Below, in pieces: positions 27,105 through 36,556 of a stretch of DNA of 64,000 nt. Position 1 is the first letter of the stretch. Each line of letters opens with the position of its first letter. The position numbers and the translations under genes were made by a program. Origin of the DNA: Pseudomonas caspiana (lineage in GTDB: Bacteria; Pseudomonadota; Gammaproteobacteria; Pseudomonadales; Pseudomonadaceae); assembly GCF_002158995.1 (NCBI RefSeq), contig NZ_LOHF01000010.1, positions 130,945-194,944 on the forward strand. The letters are read 5' to 3'. Under the pieces are notes generated by a model. That model was not told the origin of the DNA. It searched no databases and saw only the letters and a list, made by a program, of their open reading frames with translations.

Positions 27105-28129
27105 GCCTGCCAAACAGTTCTGCCGAGTCGTTGGCCGTCGAACAAGCGGCAAGCGTGCAGCCGACGCTGGATGTGCGCGGGCTGTGCACTTCTTTCTACA
27201 CCCGCGCCGGGGTGCTGCCTGCGGTGCGTGATGTGTCCCTGAGCATTCAGCCGGGGCGAATACTTGGACTGGTGGGCGAGTCCGGTTCCGGCAAGTCAGT
27301 CACCGGTTTCTCCATCCTCGGTCTGGTGGATGAGCCGGGGCGGATCAGTGGCGGGGAAGTACTGTTTAAAGGTCGCGACCTGACGCGTTTGTCCGCTAAG
27401 GAATTGCGTCACCTGCAAGGCAATCGCATCGCGATGATTTTTCAGGACCCGATGATGACCCTCAATCCAGTGCTGCGCGTCGATACGCAAATGATCGAGG
27501 CGGTGCAAGCACACCAGCCACTCAGTCGCACGGAGGCTCGTGAACATGCCAGCCGTACGTTGGCGCTGTTGGGTATCGCCAGCCCCGATGAGCGTCTGCG
27601 CGCCTACCCGCACCAACTGTCCGGGGGCATGCGTCAGCGGGTAGCGATTGCCATTGCCTTGCTGCATTCGCCGGACCTGATCATTGCCGATGAACCGACT
27701 ACAGCACTGGACGTGACCATTCAGGCGCAGATTCTCAGTGAGGTGCAGAAGCTGGTCCGTCAGCAGGGCACTTCGCTGATCTGGATTACTCACGATCTGT
27801 CGGTAGTCGCCGGTCTGGCGGACGATATTGCGGTGATGTACGCCGGGCGCATCGTCGAGCAAGGCACCGTCGCGGCGGTGCTGGATCGCCCGCAACACCC
27901 TTACACCCAAGGCCTGATCGACAGCTTGCCGAGCCGTAACAAACGCGGTCAGCGGTTACGGCAGATTCCCGGCATGGCACCGGATCTGCTGTCGATGCCA
28001 ACAGGTTGCGCCTTCGCTGCGCGTTGCACCCGAGCGACTTCGGTGTGCGAGCAGGATCCGCCCAGTCAAGCGATAGAGCCGGGCCGACTGGTCCGCTGTT
28101 TTCACCCGGGAGCCGCCGATGAGCAATGA
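27101..28129 (+). CDS. Peptide/nickel-type ABC transporter ATPase (DppD-like)
   Basis: The 342-residue ATPase shows Walker A GESGSGKS, the signature LSGGMRQR, Walker B IIADEPTTALD, and the C-terminal oligopeptide-transporter region with cysteines CAFAARCTRATSVCEQDPP. It overlaps the previous gene by 4 bases and the next by 11, consistent with one transcript. Confidence 0.94.
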   Translation: MSLPNSSAESLAVEQAASVQPTLDVRGLCTSFYTRAGVLPAVRDVSLSIQPGRILGLVGESGSGKSVTGFSILGLVDEPGRISGGEVLFKGRDLTRLSAKELRHLQGNRIAMIFQDPMMTLNPVLRVDTQMIEAVQAHQPLSRTEAREHASRTLALLGIASPDERLRAYPHQLSGGMRQRVAIAIALLHSPDLIIADEPTTALDVTIQAQILSEVQKLVRQQGTSLIWITHDLSVVAGLADDIAVMYAGRIVEQGTVAAVLDRPQHPYTQGLIDSLPSRNKRGQRLRQIPGMAPDLLSMPTGCAFAARCTRATSVCEQDPPSQAIEPGRLVRCFHPGAADEQ

Positions 28130-29132
28130 ATCGACGCCAATCATCGAGCTGCGCGATGTCAGCAAGACATTCGGCAAAGCCAGCCCTGAGACCGGGCTGC
28201 AGCATCTGTTGCAGCGCCTGCAACTGACGCGGCCGACGTCAGTGACACACGCTGTCGACCGGGTTGATCTGCGCATTGTGCGGGGCGAAGTGGTGGGGCT
28301 GGTCGGCGAGTCCGGCTGTGGCAAGTCGACCCTTGGCCGAATGGTCGCGGGCTTGCTGCCGGTGTCTTCCGGCACGGCGTCCATTGACGGCAAATCCATT
28401 GAAGACTTCACCCATGAAGAGCGTCAGGCGTCGCGGCTGAAAATCCAGATGATCTTTCAGGACCCGTCCGCCAGCCTCAACCCGCGCCTTCGTGTGGACC
28501 GTATCGTCGGGGAGGGCGCGTTGCTGCATGGCCTGACCGACAAGGCGGGTTTCGACGATTACGTCAGTGCTCAACTGCAACGTGCCGGGCTCAGCCCGCA
28601 GTTGCGCCAGCGCTATCCACACCAGTTCAGCGGCGGCCAGCGTCAGCGCATTGGTATCGCTCGTGCGTTGGCGGTGCAGCCTGAGCTGCTGGTCTGCGAT
28701 GAGTCAGTGGCGGCGCTGGACGTGTCGATTCAGGCGCAGATTCTCAACCTGTTCATGGACCTGCGCGACGAGCTTGGCCTGACCTATCTGTTCATCAGCC
28801 ATGACCTCGGCGTGGTCGAGCATCTGTGCGATCGCGTGGTGGTGATGTACCTGGGGCGGGTCGTGGAGAGCGCCGACGTCGATGACTTGTTCAGTCGCGC
28901 TAACCATCCTTACACCCAGGCCTTGTTGGCGCAGATCCCGCGTTTCGATATTCGCAGTGCCCGTTATGACGCGATCAAAGGGGAAATCCCCAGCCCGCTG
29001 AACCCGCCTGCCGGGTGTCATTTCCATCCTCGTTGCCCGCACGCCATGGCGCGCTGTCGCGTGGAAGTTCCACCGCTCAGGGAGGTTTCGCCGAACCACC
29101 TGAGCGCTTGCCACCTCAACGAAACAGCCTGA
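28119..29132 (+). CDS. Peptide/nickel-type ABC transporter ATPase (DppF-like)
   Basis: The 337-residue second ATPase has Walker A GESGCGKST, signature FSGGQRQRIGIA, Walker B LLVCDESVAALD (Ser in place of the usual Pro after the catalytic Glu) and the C-terminal CHFHPRCPHAMARC cluster. It forms the heterodimer with the DppD-like subunit. Confidence 0.94.
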   Translation: MSNESTPIIELRDVSKTFGKASPETGLQHLLQRLQLTRPTSVTHAVDRVDLRIVRGEVVGLVGESGCGKSTLGRMVAGLLPVSSGTASIDGKSIEDFTHEERQASRLKIQMIFQDPSASLNPRLRVDRIVGEGALLHGLTDKAGFDDYVSAQLQRAGLSPQLRQRYPHQFSGGQRQRIGIARALAVQPELLVCDESVAALDVSIQAQILNLFMDLRDELGLTYLFISHDLGVVEHLCDRVVVMYLGRVVESADVDDLFSRANHPYTQALLAQIPRFDIRSARYDAIKGEIPSPLNPPAGCHFHPRCPHAMARCRVEVPPLREVSPNHLSACHLNETA

Positions 29133-29187
29133 ACGGGCGCTTGATCGCCTGTCTTTCTTATTGCCATTGCGTACAAGGAAACAACAC

Positions 29188-30753
29188 ATGAAACCTCTTG
29201 TTCGTTCACTGTTGGCTTCGGCCCTGATTCTGGCCAGCGGCAGTGCCTCGGCTGAAGCCTTGCGTATCGGTTACGCCGACCCGGTCTCATCCCTTGATCC
29301 ACAACTGAACAACTATGCCGGGGACCGATCGGTGGCGCTGCATGCCTTCGAGTCGCTGGTCAATCGTCGCGACGACAAGACCCTGCCGGGTCTGGCCAAA
29401 AGCTGGAAGGTGCTGGACGACAAGACTTGGGAGTTCAACCTGCGCGACGACGTCAAGTGGCAGGACGGCAAACCGCTGACCGCCGATGATTTCGTGTTCT
29501 CCTTCGAGCGCGCCCGCGCCGTGCCAGGCTCCGTGGCGTCTTACGCGGGTGCCATGCGCACCGTCGAGTCGATCCAGGCCAAGGATGATCACACCCTGAT
29601 CATCAAGACCCGCTCACCTAACGCCAACCTGCTGCCGGATGTCGATTCGATCTACATCGTCAGCCGACATGTCGGTGCAGGTGCTGCCAGTGCCGATTAC
29701 AACTCCGGCAAAGCGATGGTCGGCACCGGGCCTTATCGTTTTGTTTCCTTTGTGCCGGGCGACCGCACGATTTTCGAGCGCAATACCGAGTATTGGGGCG
29801 AGAAACCGCTGTGGGACAGCGTTGATTATCGTTACATCGCCAATGCCGCGAGCCGCACTGCAGCCTTGCTGGCGGGTGACGTGGACGTGATCGACAAGGT
29901 CTCGCCAACCGACGTGGCGCGTCTGCGTCAAAGCCCGAATGTGAAGGTTTACGCTTACTCCGGTCTGCGTGCGCTGATTGTTCAACCGAGCTTCCGTGAA
30001 GGTCCGAACGAATACATCCGTGACAACGCGGGCAAGCCTCTGGAGCAGAACCCGCTGCGTGATGTGAAGGTGCGCAAGGCGCTGTCGCTGGCGATCAATC
30101 GCCAGGCGATTGTCGAGCGCATCATGCAAGGCACCGTGACCGAGGCCAACCAGTGGATGCCAGCCAAGACGTTTGGCTACAACAACGATCTGAAAAACAT
30201 CCCGTACGACCCGAAACAGGCCAAGGAGCTGCTCAAAGAAGCGGGCTTCCCGGATGGCTTCCAGTTGACCGTGCATGTGCCGGGTGACCGTTACCCGCAA
30301 GCACCGGAAACCATGCAGGCCGTGGCACAGTTCTGGTCGCGGATTGGCGTCAAGGTGCAGCTGGAAGTTCTGCCTTGGGCGGTTTACGCCGGCAAGGCGA
30401 ACAAGAACGAACTGGCGATCAGTGTGATCGGTTGGGGTAACGGCACTGGCGAAGCGGCTTATGCCTTGACCAACATCCTGGCAACCGTTGACAGCACCAA
30501 AGGTCTCGGCGCTTCCAACTGGGGGCACTACAGCAACCCGTTGGTGGATCAAGCCCTGGCCAACGCGACCTCGGAATTCGATGAAGCCAAGCGCCGCGCA
30601 ATTCTGGAGCAGTCGGCCAAGGTCGTGACTGACGACGTCGGCATCATCCCGCTGTTTCATTACCAGAACATCTGGGCTGCGCGTAAAGACCTGAAAGTTG
30701 AGCCGCTGGTCAGCGACCGCACTGCGGCGAGCATGGTCACCAAACTGCCTTGA
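29188..30753 (+). CDS. ABC transporter periplasmic solute-binding protein, family 5
   Basis: This 521-residue protein begins with a signal peptide (LVRSLLASALILASGSASA, cleavage near residue 24). The mature part has the family-5 pattern (DPVSSLDPQLNNYAGDRSVA, then FNLRDDVKWQDGKPLTADDFVFSFER). It captures the substrate in the periplasm for the permeases encoded just upstream. The family binds peptides, opines, glutathione or nickel. The start at 29188 follows an AAGGAA box. Confidence 0.93.
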   Translation: MKPLVRSLLASALILASGSASAEALRIGYADPVSSLDPQLNNYAGDRSVALHAFESLVNRRDDKTLPGLAKSWKVLDDKTWEFNLRDDVKWQDGKPLTADDFVFSFERARAVPGSVASYAGAMRTVESIQAKDDHTLIIKTRSPNANLLPDVDSIYIVSRHVGAGAASADYNSGKAMVGTGPYRFVSFVPGDRTIFERNTEYWGEKPLWDSVDYRYIANAASRTAALLAGDVDVIDKVSPTDVARLRQSPNVKVYAYSGLRALIVQPSFREGPNEYIRDNAGKPLEQNPLRDVKVRKALSLAINRQAIVERIMQGTVTEANQWMPAKTFGYNNDLKNIPYDPKQAKELLKEAGFPDGFQLTVHVPGDRYPQAPETMQAVAQFWSRIGVKVQLEVLPWAVYAGKANKNELAISVIGWGNGTGEAAYALTNILATVDSTKGLGASNWGHYSNPLVDQALANATSEFDEAKRRAILEQSAKVVTDDVGIIPLFHYQNIWAARKDLKVEPLVSDRTAASMVTKLP

Positions 30754-30814
30754 CGCCCGGAGCCTGCCGCCATACCAGCGGCAGGCTCAGCCCGATCCAT
30801 TCAGAGGAGCTGTA

Positions 30815-31333
30815 ATGAATTCCACCGCTCAATCGCCGGATGTCCTGGATGAATTGCTGGGCCTTTCGCCCGGCACACATCTGTATCAGGTCCGTCATGC
30901 CCGTGACAAAGTGCTGGCCGCGACTCAGGGCAGCCACGCACAGTTTTTCGATCCGCTGCTTGCAGACAATCTGTCCCTGATCGAGCGTTTGGCGGTCGCG
31001 TATTTTGCCAGTCGTCTGACCCCGAATCAGCTGTTGGCAGACTACTATCTTGAGCAGTTGCAGGCGCTGGACGTTGATCTGTCGCTGGTCGGGGCCATTG
31101 ACGCTGGTGTTCTTGAGCGTCTTGAAAGTGCGCGGCTGCAAGCCATTCTCGGCTTTACCCAAACCTTGATCGAACGCCCAGTGGAAGGTGATCAGCAGGC
31201 TTTACTCGTACTACAGCAAGCTGGATTGTCCACTGCGGAGATCGTCGTGCTCGCGCAGTTGATTGCGTATCTGTCTTATCAGGTCAGGCTCGCTGCCGGA
31301 CTTGCCGCATTGTCAGCCGCAGGAGCCGCGTGA
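30815..31333 (+). CDS. Carboxymuconolactone decarboxylase-like (CMD) domain protein
   Basis: The 172-residue all-alpha protein is similar to the partner protein of AhpD-like enzymes in gene clusters with ABC transporters (a family I recall as the Avi_7170 type). It lacks the CxxC redox motif, so it may be a structural or regulatory partner. The ATG at 30815 follows a GAGGAGC box; the next gene starts within its stop (TGATG). Confidence 0.78.
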   Translation: MNSTAQSPDVLDELLGLSPGTHLYQVRHARDKVLAATQGSHAQFFDPLLADNLSLIERLAVAYFASRLTPNQLLADYYLEQLQALDVDLSLVGAIDAGVLERLESARLQAILGFTQTLIERPVEGDQQALLVLQQAGLSTAEIVVLAQLIAYLSYQVRLAAGLAALSAAGAA

Positions 31334-31920
31334 TGAGTGAGCCAATCCGTATCAACGGTTTCACCAGCGAAGTGCTGGGGTGGAAAGCATGGCTGCCGAC
31401 CATCAAACTCGACAGCGCGACACCCGAACAGGTCGCCGTGCTGGAGGAAAGTCATCCGCAGGCCAAAGTGTCCGATTATTACCTGACCCTGGCCCATCAG
31501 CCCGAGGTGCTGCGCCAGCGTTCTCTGGCTTTCAACGCCATCATGTATGCCCCTGGTGGCCTGTCGCGTGCCGAACGCGAACTGGCGAGTACAGTGGTTT
31601 CGCGCATCAATCAGTGTGTGTATTGCGCTTCGGTGCATGCCCAGCGCTTTGAGCAACTGGCCAAGCGCAACGACGTGATTGCCGAAATCTTCACCGACCC
31701 TGAGACGGCCGGCACGACCGACCGGGAAAAAGCCATCGTGCGCTTTTCCATCGACCTGACCCTTGATCCGTCTGCGCTGGGTGCCGAGCACATTCAGCCG
31801 CTACGTGCGCAGGGCCTGGACGATGCGCAGATTCTTGACCTGATCCACGCGATCTCGATTTTTGCCTGGGCCAACCGTCTGATGCTCAATCTGGGCGAGC
31901 CGGTTTACAAGGGGTTGTGA
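31333..31920 (+). CDS. AhpD-like peroxidase-related protein (CxxC)
   Basis: This 195-residue protein has the AhpD/CMD fold with the active-site pattern QCVYCASVH (Cys95, Cys98, His102). Proteins of this set reduce peroxides using lipoyl or thioredoxin partners, or assist oxygenases. I recall the matching subfamily as the Avi_7169 type, which occurs in clusters with flavin oxygenases and ABC transporters, as here. It would handle peroxide or a product of the flavin monooxygenase. A terminator lies downstream at 32011. Confidence 0.85.
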   Translation: MSEPIRINGFTSEVLGWKAWLPTIKLDSATPEQVAVLEESHPQAKVSDYYLTLAHQPEVLRQRSLAFNAIMYAPGGLSRAERELASTVVSRINQCVYCASVHAQRFEQLAKRNDVIAEIFTDPETAGTTDREKAIVRFSIDLTLDPSALGAEHIQPLRAQGLDDAQILDLIHAISIFAWANRLMLNLGEPVYKGL

Positions 31921-32010
31921 CAGGACGTGGTCAGCAATCAAGCGTTTGAATAAAAACTTCGCTAAAAATTGTACAAAGCGTCGATCGTCGTATAGCTTTT
32001 AAGTCTGAAG

Positions 32011-32070
32011 GGTCAGCTTCCCGGTGTTGTTGTGGTCTTTGACCTTGCACCGGGTTGCTGACCTTTTTTT
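32011..32070 (+). terminator. Rho-independent terminator
   Basis: GGTCAGCTTCCCGGTG (32011-32026) pairs with CACCGGGTTGCTGACC (32048-32063), with one internal mismatch region, and is followed by T7. It lies 90 bases after the AhpD-like gene and immediately ahead of the next gene. Confidence 0.88.
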
Positions 32071-32105
32071 GTTCTTGCCCTGAAGTCCCGGACGAGAGGC
32101 GCTGT

Positions 32106-32633
32106 ATGGCACGACTATGGTTAGTGGTTTTCCTGCTGTTCAGTCAGGTGTTCAGCCAGGTGGCGAGCGCTTCCTGGCAAGAGTCGCTACCCAACGCCCA
32201 AGTGGTCGGCGGTGGCGATCTGCGGGTGTTCGGCTTTCGTGTCTATACCGCACGCCTATTGAGTGCAGACAAGCCTTTCAAGGCCGATCAGCCGCTGGCG
32301 CTGGAGCTGACTTACCACCGGACGATTTCCCGGGACGATCTGGTCGAGGCCAGTATCGTCGAGATCAAGCGTACTTCCCCCAAGGCGATTCCCGAGAAGC
32401 AGCTGGTCGCGTGGCGTGAGCAAATGGCGCAGGCGTTTGTCGATGTTGAAGAGGGCATGAAGATCACCGGGGTGTATTTCCCTGGCCGCGAAGCGCGCTT
32501 TTACGTCGGTGACAAGCTGCAGCACGTTGTACAGGATCCGCAGTTCGCCAAAGCTTTCTTCGACATCTGGCTGAGCCCGAAAACCCGCAACCCGGAGCTG
32601 CGTGAGCAACTGATGGGACGCGCCGCCAAGTAA
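32106..32633 (+). CDS. Chalcone-isomerase-fold exported protein
   Basis: The 175-residue protein has a signal peptide (LWLVVFLLFSQVFSQVASA) and a mature part with the bacterial chalcone-isomerase-like domain (LRVFGFRVYTARLLS, then LELTYHRTISRDDLVEAS). Bacterial members lack known isomerase activity and may bind fatty acids or other lipids in the periplasm. The ATG at 32106 follows a GAGAGG box. It lies 25 bp upstream of a lipoprotein gene, so they are probably co-expressed. Confidence 0.85.
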   Translation: MARLWLVVFLLFSQVFSQVASASWQESLPNAQVVGGGDLRVFGFRVYTARLLSADKPFKADQPLALELTYHRTISRDDLVEASIVEIKRTSPKAIPEKQLVAWREQMAQAFVDVEEGMKITGVYFPGREARFYVGDKLQHVVQDPQFAKAFFDIWLSPKTRNPELREQLMGRAAK

Positions 32634-32658
32634 TTCATTTTCTGTTGGGAGCTGCGAC

Positions 32659-33180
32659 ATGTTGAAGGCCTTGATCATCGCTGCATGTATCGGTTTGGCT
32701 GCCTGTAGCGGCGTGGACGTGAAGCAGTACAGCCAGGAACAGCCCAAGCTGGATCTGCGCGAATACTTCACCGGCCGCGTCGTGGCGCAGGGTATTTTCC
32801 AGAAGCGCTCGGGAGAGGTCACCAAACGCATGGACGTGGTGATCAATGGTCGCAGCGAAGGCGATGCGCTGATCCTGCATGAAGACTTCACCTACAGCGA
32901 CGGTAAAAAAGAAACCCGGATATGGACGCTTGTTCCTGACGGGCCAGGCCGATGGAAGGGCACGGCGGGGGATGTCGATGGCGAGGCGTTCGGAGAAGTG
33001 TCCGGCAATGCCTTCCACTGGCGCTACGTGCTGAACCTGCCGGTGGATGGCACCACGTACAAAGTGCATTTCGATGACTGGATGTACCTGCTGGACGACA
33101 AGACTCTGGCCAATCGCTCGTACATGAGCAAATTGGGTGTGGAGCTGGGACAGGTGACGTTTTTCTTTCGTAAGCAATAG
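32659..33180 (+). CDS. DUF3833-family lipoprotein
   Basis: The 173-residue protein begins with a lipoprotein signal (LIIAACIGLAAC, lipobox with Cys16) and has the DUF3833 pattern LREYFTGRVVAQGIFQKRSGEVTKRM. The function is unknown; in other proteobacteria this family sits with chalcone-isomerase-like genes, as here. It is probably anchored to the inner or outer membrane. Confidence 0.88.
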   Translation: MLKALIIAACIGLAACSGVDVKQYSQEQPKLDLREYFTGRVVAQGIFQKRSGEVTKRMDVVINGRSEGDALILHEDFTYSDGKKETRIWTLVPDGPGRWKGTAGDVDGEAFGEVSGNAFHWRYVLNLPVDGTTYKVHFDDWMYLLDDKTLANRSYMSKLGVELGQVTFFFRKQ

Positions 33181-33197
33181 AAACCTGTAGAAGAACC

Positions 33198-33270
33198 TGT
33201 AGGAGCTGCCGAAGGCTGCGAGACATTAATCCTGACTCGCCGCCATTCGCAGCCTTCGGCAGCTCCTACA
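33198..33270. repeat. Palindromic intergenic element (AGGAGCTGCCGAAGGCTGCG type)
   Basis: TGTAGGAGCTGCCGAAGGCT (33198 onward) pairs perfectly with AGCCTTCGGCAGCTCCTACA (33251-33270), forming 24-bp arms with a 25-base loop. A half-copy of this type occurs at 53790 and a second full copy at 43832. Confidence 0.92.
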
Positions 33271-33455
33271 AAAAATATTCCAGCTCAGACGGCTGTGATC
33301 AGTTGGGCTCTGGTCCTGCGGCGCGATATCTCCTCTGCCTGGAATCTGAAATTTCTTGAAACCTTCGCTGCCGATCTTTCTCGCCTCTCTGTAACATGGC
33401 TACCCGGCTATCGATGCCGAAGCATGACCATGAATTTCCTCACCGGATGCCCCGC

Positions 33456-34643
33456 ATGACCGATTCTGTTTCAACCTCCAGCAGAGATTTCATTCTGGTG
33501 GCCTGCGCATTGCTGATCGTCATGGTTGGCACCACGCTGCCTACGCCGCTGTATGTTTATTACCAACAGCAGATGGGCTTCGGCGAAACCTGGGTGACGC
33601 TGATCTTTTCGATCTACGCCGCCGGAGTGATTGCAGCGTTGCTGGCAGTGGGCAGTTGGTCCGATCAGGTCGGACGTCGTCCGATGCTGTGCGCGGGTCT
33701 GTTGATGGGCGCGATCAGTGCGGTCATTTTTCTGTACTGCGATTCCATCGGTGGCCTGTTGCTGGGACGACTGTTTTCCGGGTTCTCTGCCGGGATCATG
33801 ACCGGCACCGCAACGGTGGCCGTCATCGAACTGGCTCCCAAGTCCTGGAGCAAGCGCTCAACGCTGGTGGCCACGGCCGCCAACATGTTCGGCCTCGGGC
33901 TCGGGCCGTTGCTGGCGGGCCTGACGTCTCAGCACCTGCCGCATCCGCTGCAACTCGTCTTCTGGCTGCATCTGGGCTTTCTTGCGATCGCACTGGTGGG
34001 CGTCTTGATTGCGCGGGAAACGGTCACGCGTCCGGCAGTGCCCCGTCTGCGAGTCATGCGGCCTTCGATTCCTGCCCAGGTGCGCGGTCTGTTTATTCCC
34101 GCAGCCATCGCCGGTCTGGCAGGTTTCAGCGTTGCCGGGCTGTTCACCAGCATGGTGCCGTCGATCATGCGCCAGGTCATGGAGCAATCCAGTGGCATCG
34201 TGATCGGTGCGGTTGTAGGTTCGTTCTTCGCCGCCTCGGTAGTCGGTCAGGCGCTGCTGCAATGGCTGCCATCGCGCCAGCACATGACCATGGGTTGCGT
34301 CGCGCTGATCCTCGGCATGCTGACGTTGGGCCTGAGCATCGCCACCGAACAAATGCTGTTGCTGATCATCGCGGGCATTACTGCAGGTATCGGCCAGGGC
34401 ATGGTGTTTCGTGCAGGCATGGGCGCCGTCACGGCGGCCAGCCCGCCACATCAGAAGGCCGCAGTCGCCTCGGCGCTGTTTGTGGTGTTGTACCTGTCCA
34501 TGTCATTACCGGTGATCGCCGTTGGCGTCAGCGCGCCGGTGTTTGGCTTGCGCCATGTGGGTGAATTCTTCAGCGCTCTTGTTGCATTGATTGCTGTGAT
34601 TGCGATGTGGAGCATGAGAAGGGCGCAGGCTGCGGCGGTGTAG
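33456..34643 (+). CDS. MFS transporter
   Basis: The protein is 395 residues from the ATG at 33456 (in-frame upstream starts at 33396, 33414 and 33447 would add up to 20 residues; no clear ribosome site decides). It has twelve predicted helices and the MFS loop motif between helices 2 and 3 (GSWSDQVGRRPML). It is probably a proton-driven drug or metabolite exporter. No partner gene or divergent regulator is evident; it stands alone between two palindromic elements. Confidence 0.88.
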   Translation: MTDSVSTSSRDFILVACALLIVMVGTTLPTPLYVYYQQQMGFGETWVTLIFSIYAAGVIAALLAVGSWSDQVGRRPMLCAGLLMGAISAVIFLYCDSIGGLLLGRLFSGFSAGIMTGTATVAVIELAPKSWSKRSTLVATAANMFGLGLGPLLAGLTSQHLPHPLQLVFWLHLGFLAIALVGVLIARETVTRPAVPRLRVMRPSIPAQVRGLFIPAAIAGLAGFSVAGLFTSMVPSIMRQVMEQSSGIVIGAVVGSFFAASVVGQALLQWLPSRQHMTMGCVALILGMLTLGLSIATEQMLLLIIAGITAGIGQGMVFRAGMGAVTAASPPHQKAAVASALFVVLYLSMSLPVIAVGVSAPVFGLRHVGEFFSALVALIAVIAMWSMRRAQAAAV

Positions 34644-34677
34644 CCTTGGCGATGATCTCTTGTGATAGCTAGGCTTT

Positions 34678-34767
34678 TGTGGGAGCTGAGCTTGCTCGCG
34701 ATAAGGCTGGACGCGATCTAAAGTAAACCGCATTCAACCTTATCGCGAGCAAGCTCAGCTCCCACAT
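34678..34767. repeat. Palindromic element, copy A (89 bp)
   Basis: GTGGGAGCTGAGCTTGCTCG onward pairs with CGAGCAAGCTCAGCTCCCAC, closing a loop that contains GGCTGGACGCGATCTAAAGT. A near-identical copy lies at 37299-37386. The two arms differ from that copy at one position each (T/A and A/T), which keeps the pairing intact. Confidence 0.95.
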
Positions 34768-34810
34768 ATGTCTTCATTCAGTCAGAAATATCCAAGGCAC
34801 ATTTCTTGCT

Positions 34811-34842
34811 TTGCTAACAATAAAACTATTGATAGCTAGCAA
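34811..34842. promoter_or_regulatory. Candidate GntR operator pair upstream of the GGT-like gene
   Basis: TTGCTAACAA (34811-34820) and TAGCTAGCAA (34833-34842) are each one base from the perfect palindrome TTGCTAGCAA and are spaced 22 bp centre to centre. They end 20 bp before the ATG at 34863. An equivalent pair, spaced 21 bp, sits 15 bp before the binding-protein gene at 43211. The GntR protein encoded at 36557 is the natural candidate. Confidence 0.6.
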
Positions 34843-34862
34843 AAAATAGAGAGCCTTTGATC

Positions 34863-36434
34863 ATGATCGCTACCTCAACTCGTGCCGTCATTTGTACGCC
34901 CCATGCCGAAGCCAGTGCCGCAGGGATGCGGATTCTTGAGGCCGGCGGCACGGCCATTGATGCGATGCTGGCCGCCAGCGCGATGCTTGCGGCGGTTTTT
35001 CCGCATATGACCGGGTTGGGCGGCGATGCCCTGTGGATGATCCATGACAGCAAGGTACGCACCATCGTGGGGATTGGGCGTGCCGGTCAGCACTTGCCCG
35101 AGGGCGGAAAGATCACCGTGCGTGGCCCGGCTTCGGTTGCTAGCACCGCAGGCGCCCTGGCCAGTTGGCAAATCGCCGCGAATATCAGTCGTCATGACTG
35201 GGGGTCGAAACTTGGCTGGAGCGACCTGCTGGAAGACGCCGCTGTCATGGCGGATCGTGGCGTCGCCATTTCGCAGTCGCAATTGTTCTGGCAGACCTTG
35301 CGCCAACCGCTGATCGAGCAGTTACCGGACCTGCATCGTCTGTGCAAGACCGAGGGGCGCTGGAAGGGCGAGGGCGATACCTTGCGTCAGCCGGAGTTGG
35401 CCAATACCCTGCGTCATCTGGCCAGGCATGGCGTCGAGGACTTCTATCGAGGTGAGCTGGCCGAGGCTTTCGGTGCGGCTTTTGACCGGCTTGGATGTGG
35501 CCTTACGGCCGCTGATCTGGCTGCCACCCGTGCGCTTGAGGCTGCACCGATTTCGGTGCGTTATCGCCAGGGTCGACTCTATAACGTCGCACCGCCCTGT
35601 CAGGGGCTTTACACCTTGCAAGCCATGGCCGCACTGCAACACAAGCCATTGGCACAGATGGATAATGGCAGCGCGCAGTATTACCACTATCTGGTGGAAG
35701 CCATTAAACAGGGCTTGCTGCGCCGTAATGCGCAGTTATGCGATCCGCTCAGCACCTCATGGGATTTCCTCGCCAGCCTGGAGGATGCGCAGATCAAGGC
35801 TTACGCCGATGCCATCAACGACCAGCGTGCTGCCCCGTGGAATGAACCGGGTCGGCCTGCCGACACCATCTGGATGGCTGCCACTGATGCTCAAGGGCGA
35901 ACCGCGTGCTTGATTCAGAGCCTGTTTCACGATTTCGGCTCGGGCTGCATCCTCGGTGACACAGGTGTGTTGTGGCAGAACCGCGCTGCCGGTTTCAATG
36001 CCGATATGCACCACGCCAACGGCTGGGCACCGGGCAAGCGCCCGGCGCATACCCTGAATCCGTCCTGCTATCTGGCGGACGACGGCCGTCGCTGGTTCTT
36101 CGGCACGCAGGGTGGCGACGGTCAGCCGCAGACGCAAATGGTCCTGGCGACGCAATTGGTCGACTTTCAGCAGCCGATTGATCTGGCACTGGAGACGCCA
36201 CGCTTCCTGCTGGGGCGCAGTTTCTTCGACAGCACCGACAATCTGAAGCTTGAAGGTGACATGAGTACGGCGACTGTCGAGGGTCTTGCCGCGCTCGGGC
36301 ACGAGGTGGAAATCATCCCGGCACGCAGCCCCATGACCGGGCATGCCGGGATCATTGCCATTGATGAAACCGGACGGCGCAGCGCCATGCATGATCCCCG
36401 TGGCGAAGGCCTCGCGCTGGGTCAGCCAAACTGA
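34863..36434 (+). CDS. Gamma-glutamyltransferase-like Ntn amidohydrolase
   Basis: This 523-residue protein has no signal peptide and is similar to the gamma-glutamyltranspeptidase superfamily: N-terminal GHPLA-like CTPHAEASAAGMRILEAGGTAIDAM, a large-subunit core, and a small subunit beginning at the autocleavage site with Thr335 in ADTIWMAATD (normally TTH). GGTs cleave themselves before this Thr, which becomes the nucleophile. The replacement of the second Thr and His by Ile and Trp is as in cytoplasmic GGT-like amidohydrolases (for example oxamate amidohydrolase), so glutathione is unlikely as substrate. The start is ATG 34863 rather than TTG 34857. It is followed by the GntR gene. Confidence 0.82.
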   Translation: MIATSTRAVICTPHAEASAAGMRILEAGGTAIDAMLAASAMLAAVFPHMTGLGGDALWMIHDSKVRTIVGIGRAGQHLPEGGKITVRGPASVASTAGALASWQIAANISRHDWGSKLGWSDLLEDAAVMADRGVAISQSQLFWQTLRQPLIEQLPDLHRLCKTEGRWKGEGDTLRQPELANTLRHLARHGVEDFYRGELAEAFGAAFDRLGCGLTAADLAATRALEAAPISVRYRQGRLYNVAPPCQGLYTLQAMAALQHKPLAQMDNGSAQYYHYLVEAIKQGLLRRNAQLCDPLSTSWDFLASLEDAQIKAYADAINDQRAAPWNEPGRPADTIWMAATDAQGRTACLIQSLFHDFGSGCILGDTGVLWQNRAAGFNADMHHANGWAPGKRPAHTLNPSCYLADDGRRWFFGTQGGDGQPQTQMVLATQLVDFQQPIDLALETPRFLLGRSFFDSTDNLKLEGDMSTATVEGLAALGHEVEIIPARSPMTGHAGIIAIDETGRRSAMHDPRGEGLALGQPN

Positions 36435-36556
36435 TCGTCAAGACCATTGCAGACGGGGTTTGCCGGTGCGCGGTTGCTGGCGGATAATGCCGCCGATCGC
36501 CCGTCACTGGCAGTCCTGCTGGCTGGCACCAAGCGTTTTGAAAAATAGAGGAAAGG

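Noticed and set aside
29614..30660. 348-residue minus-strand ORF
   Set aside because: It is the antisense of the solute-binding protein gene and shows typical shadow composition.
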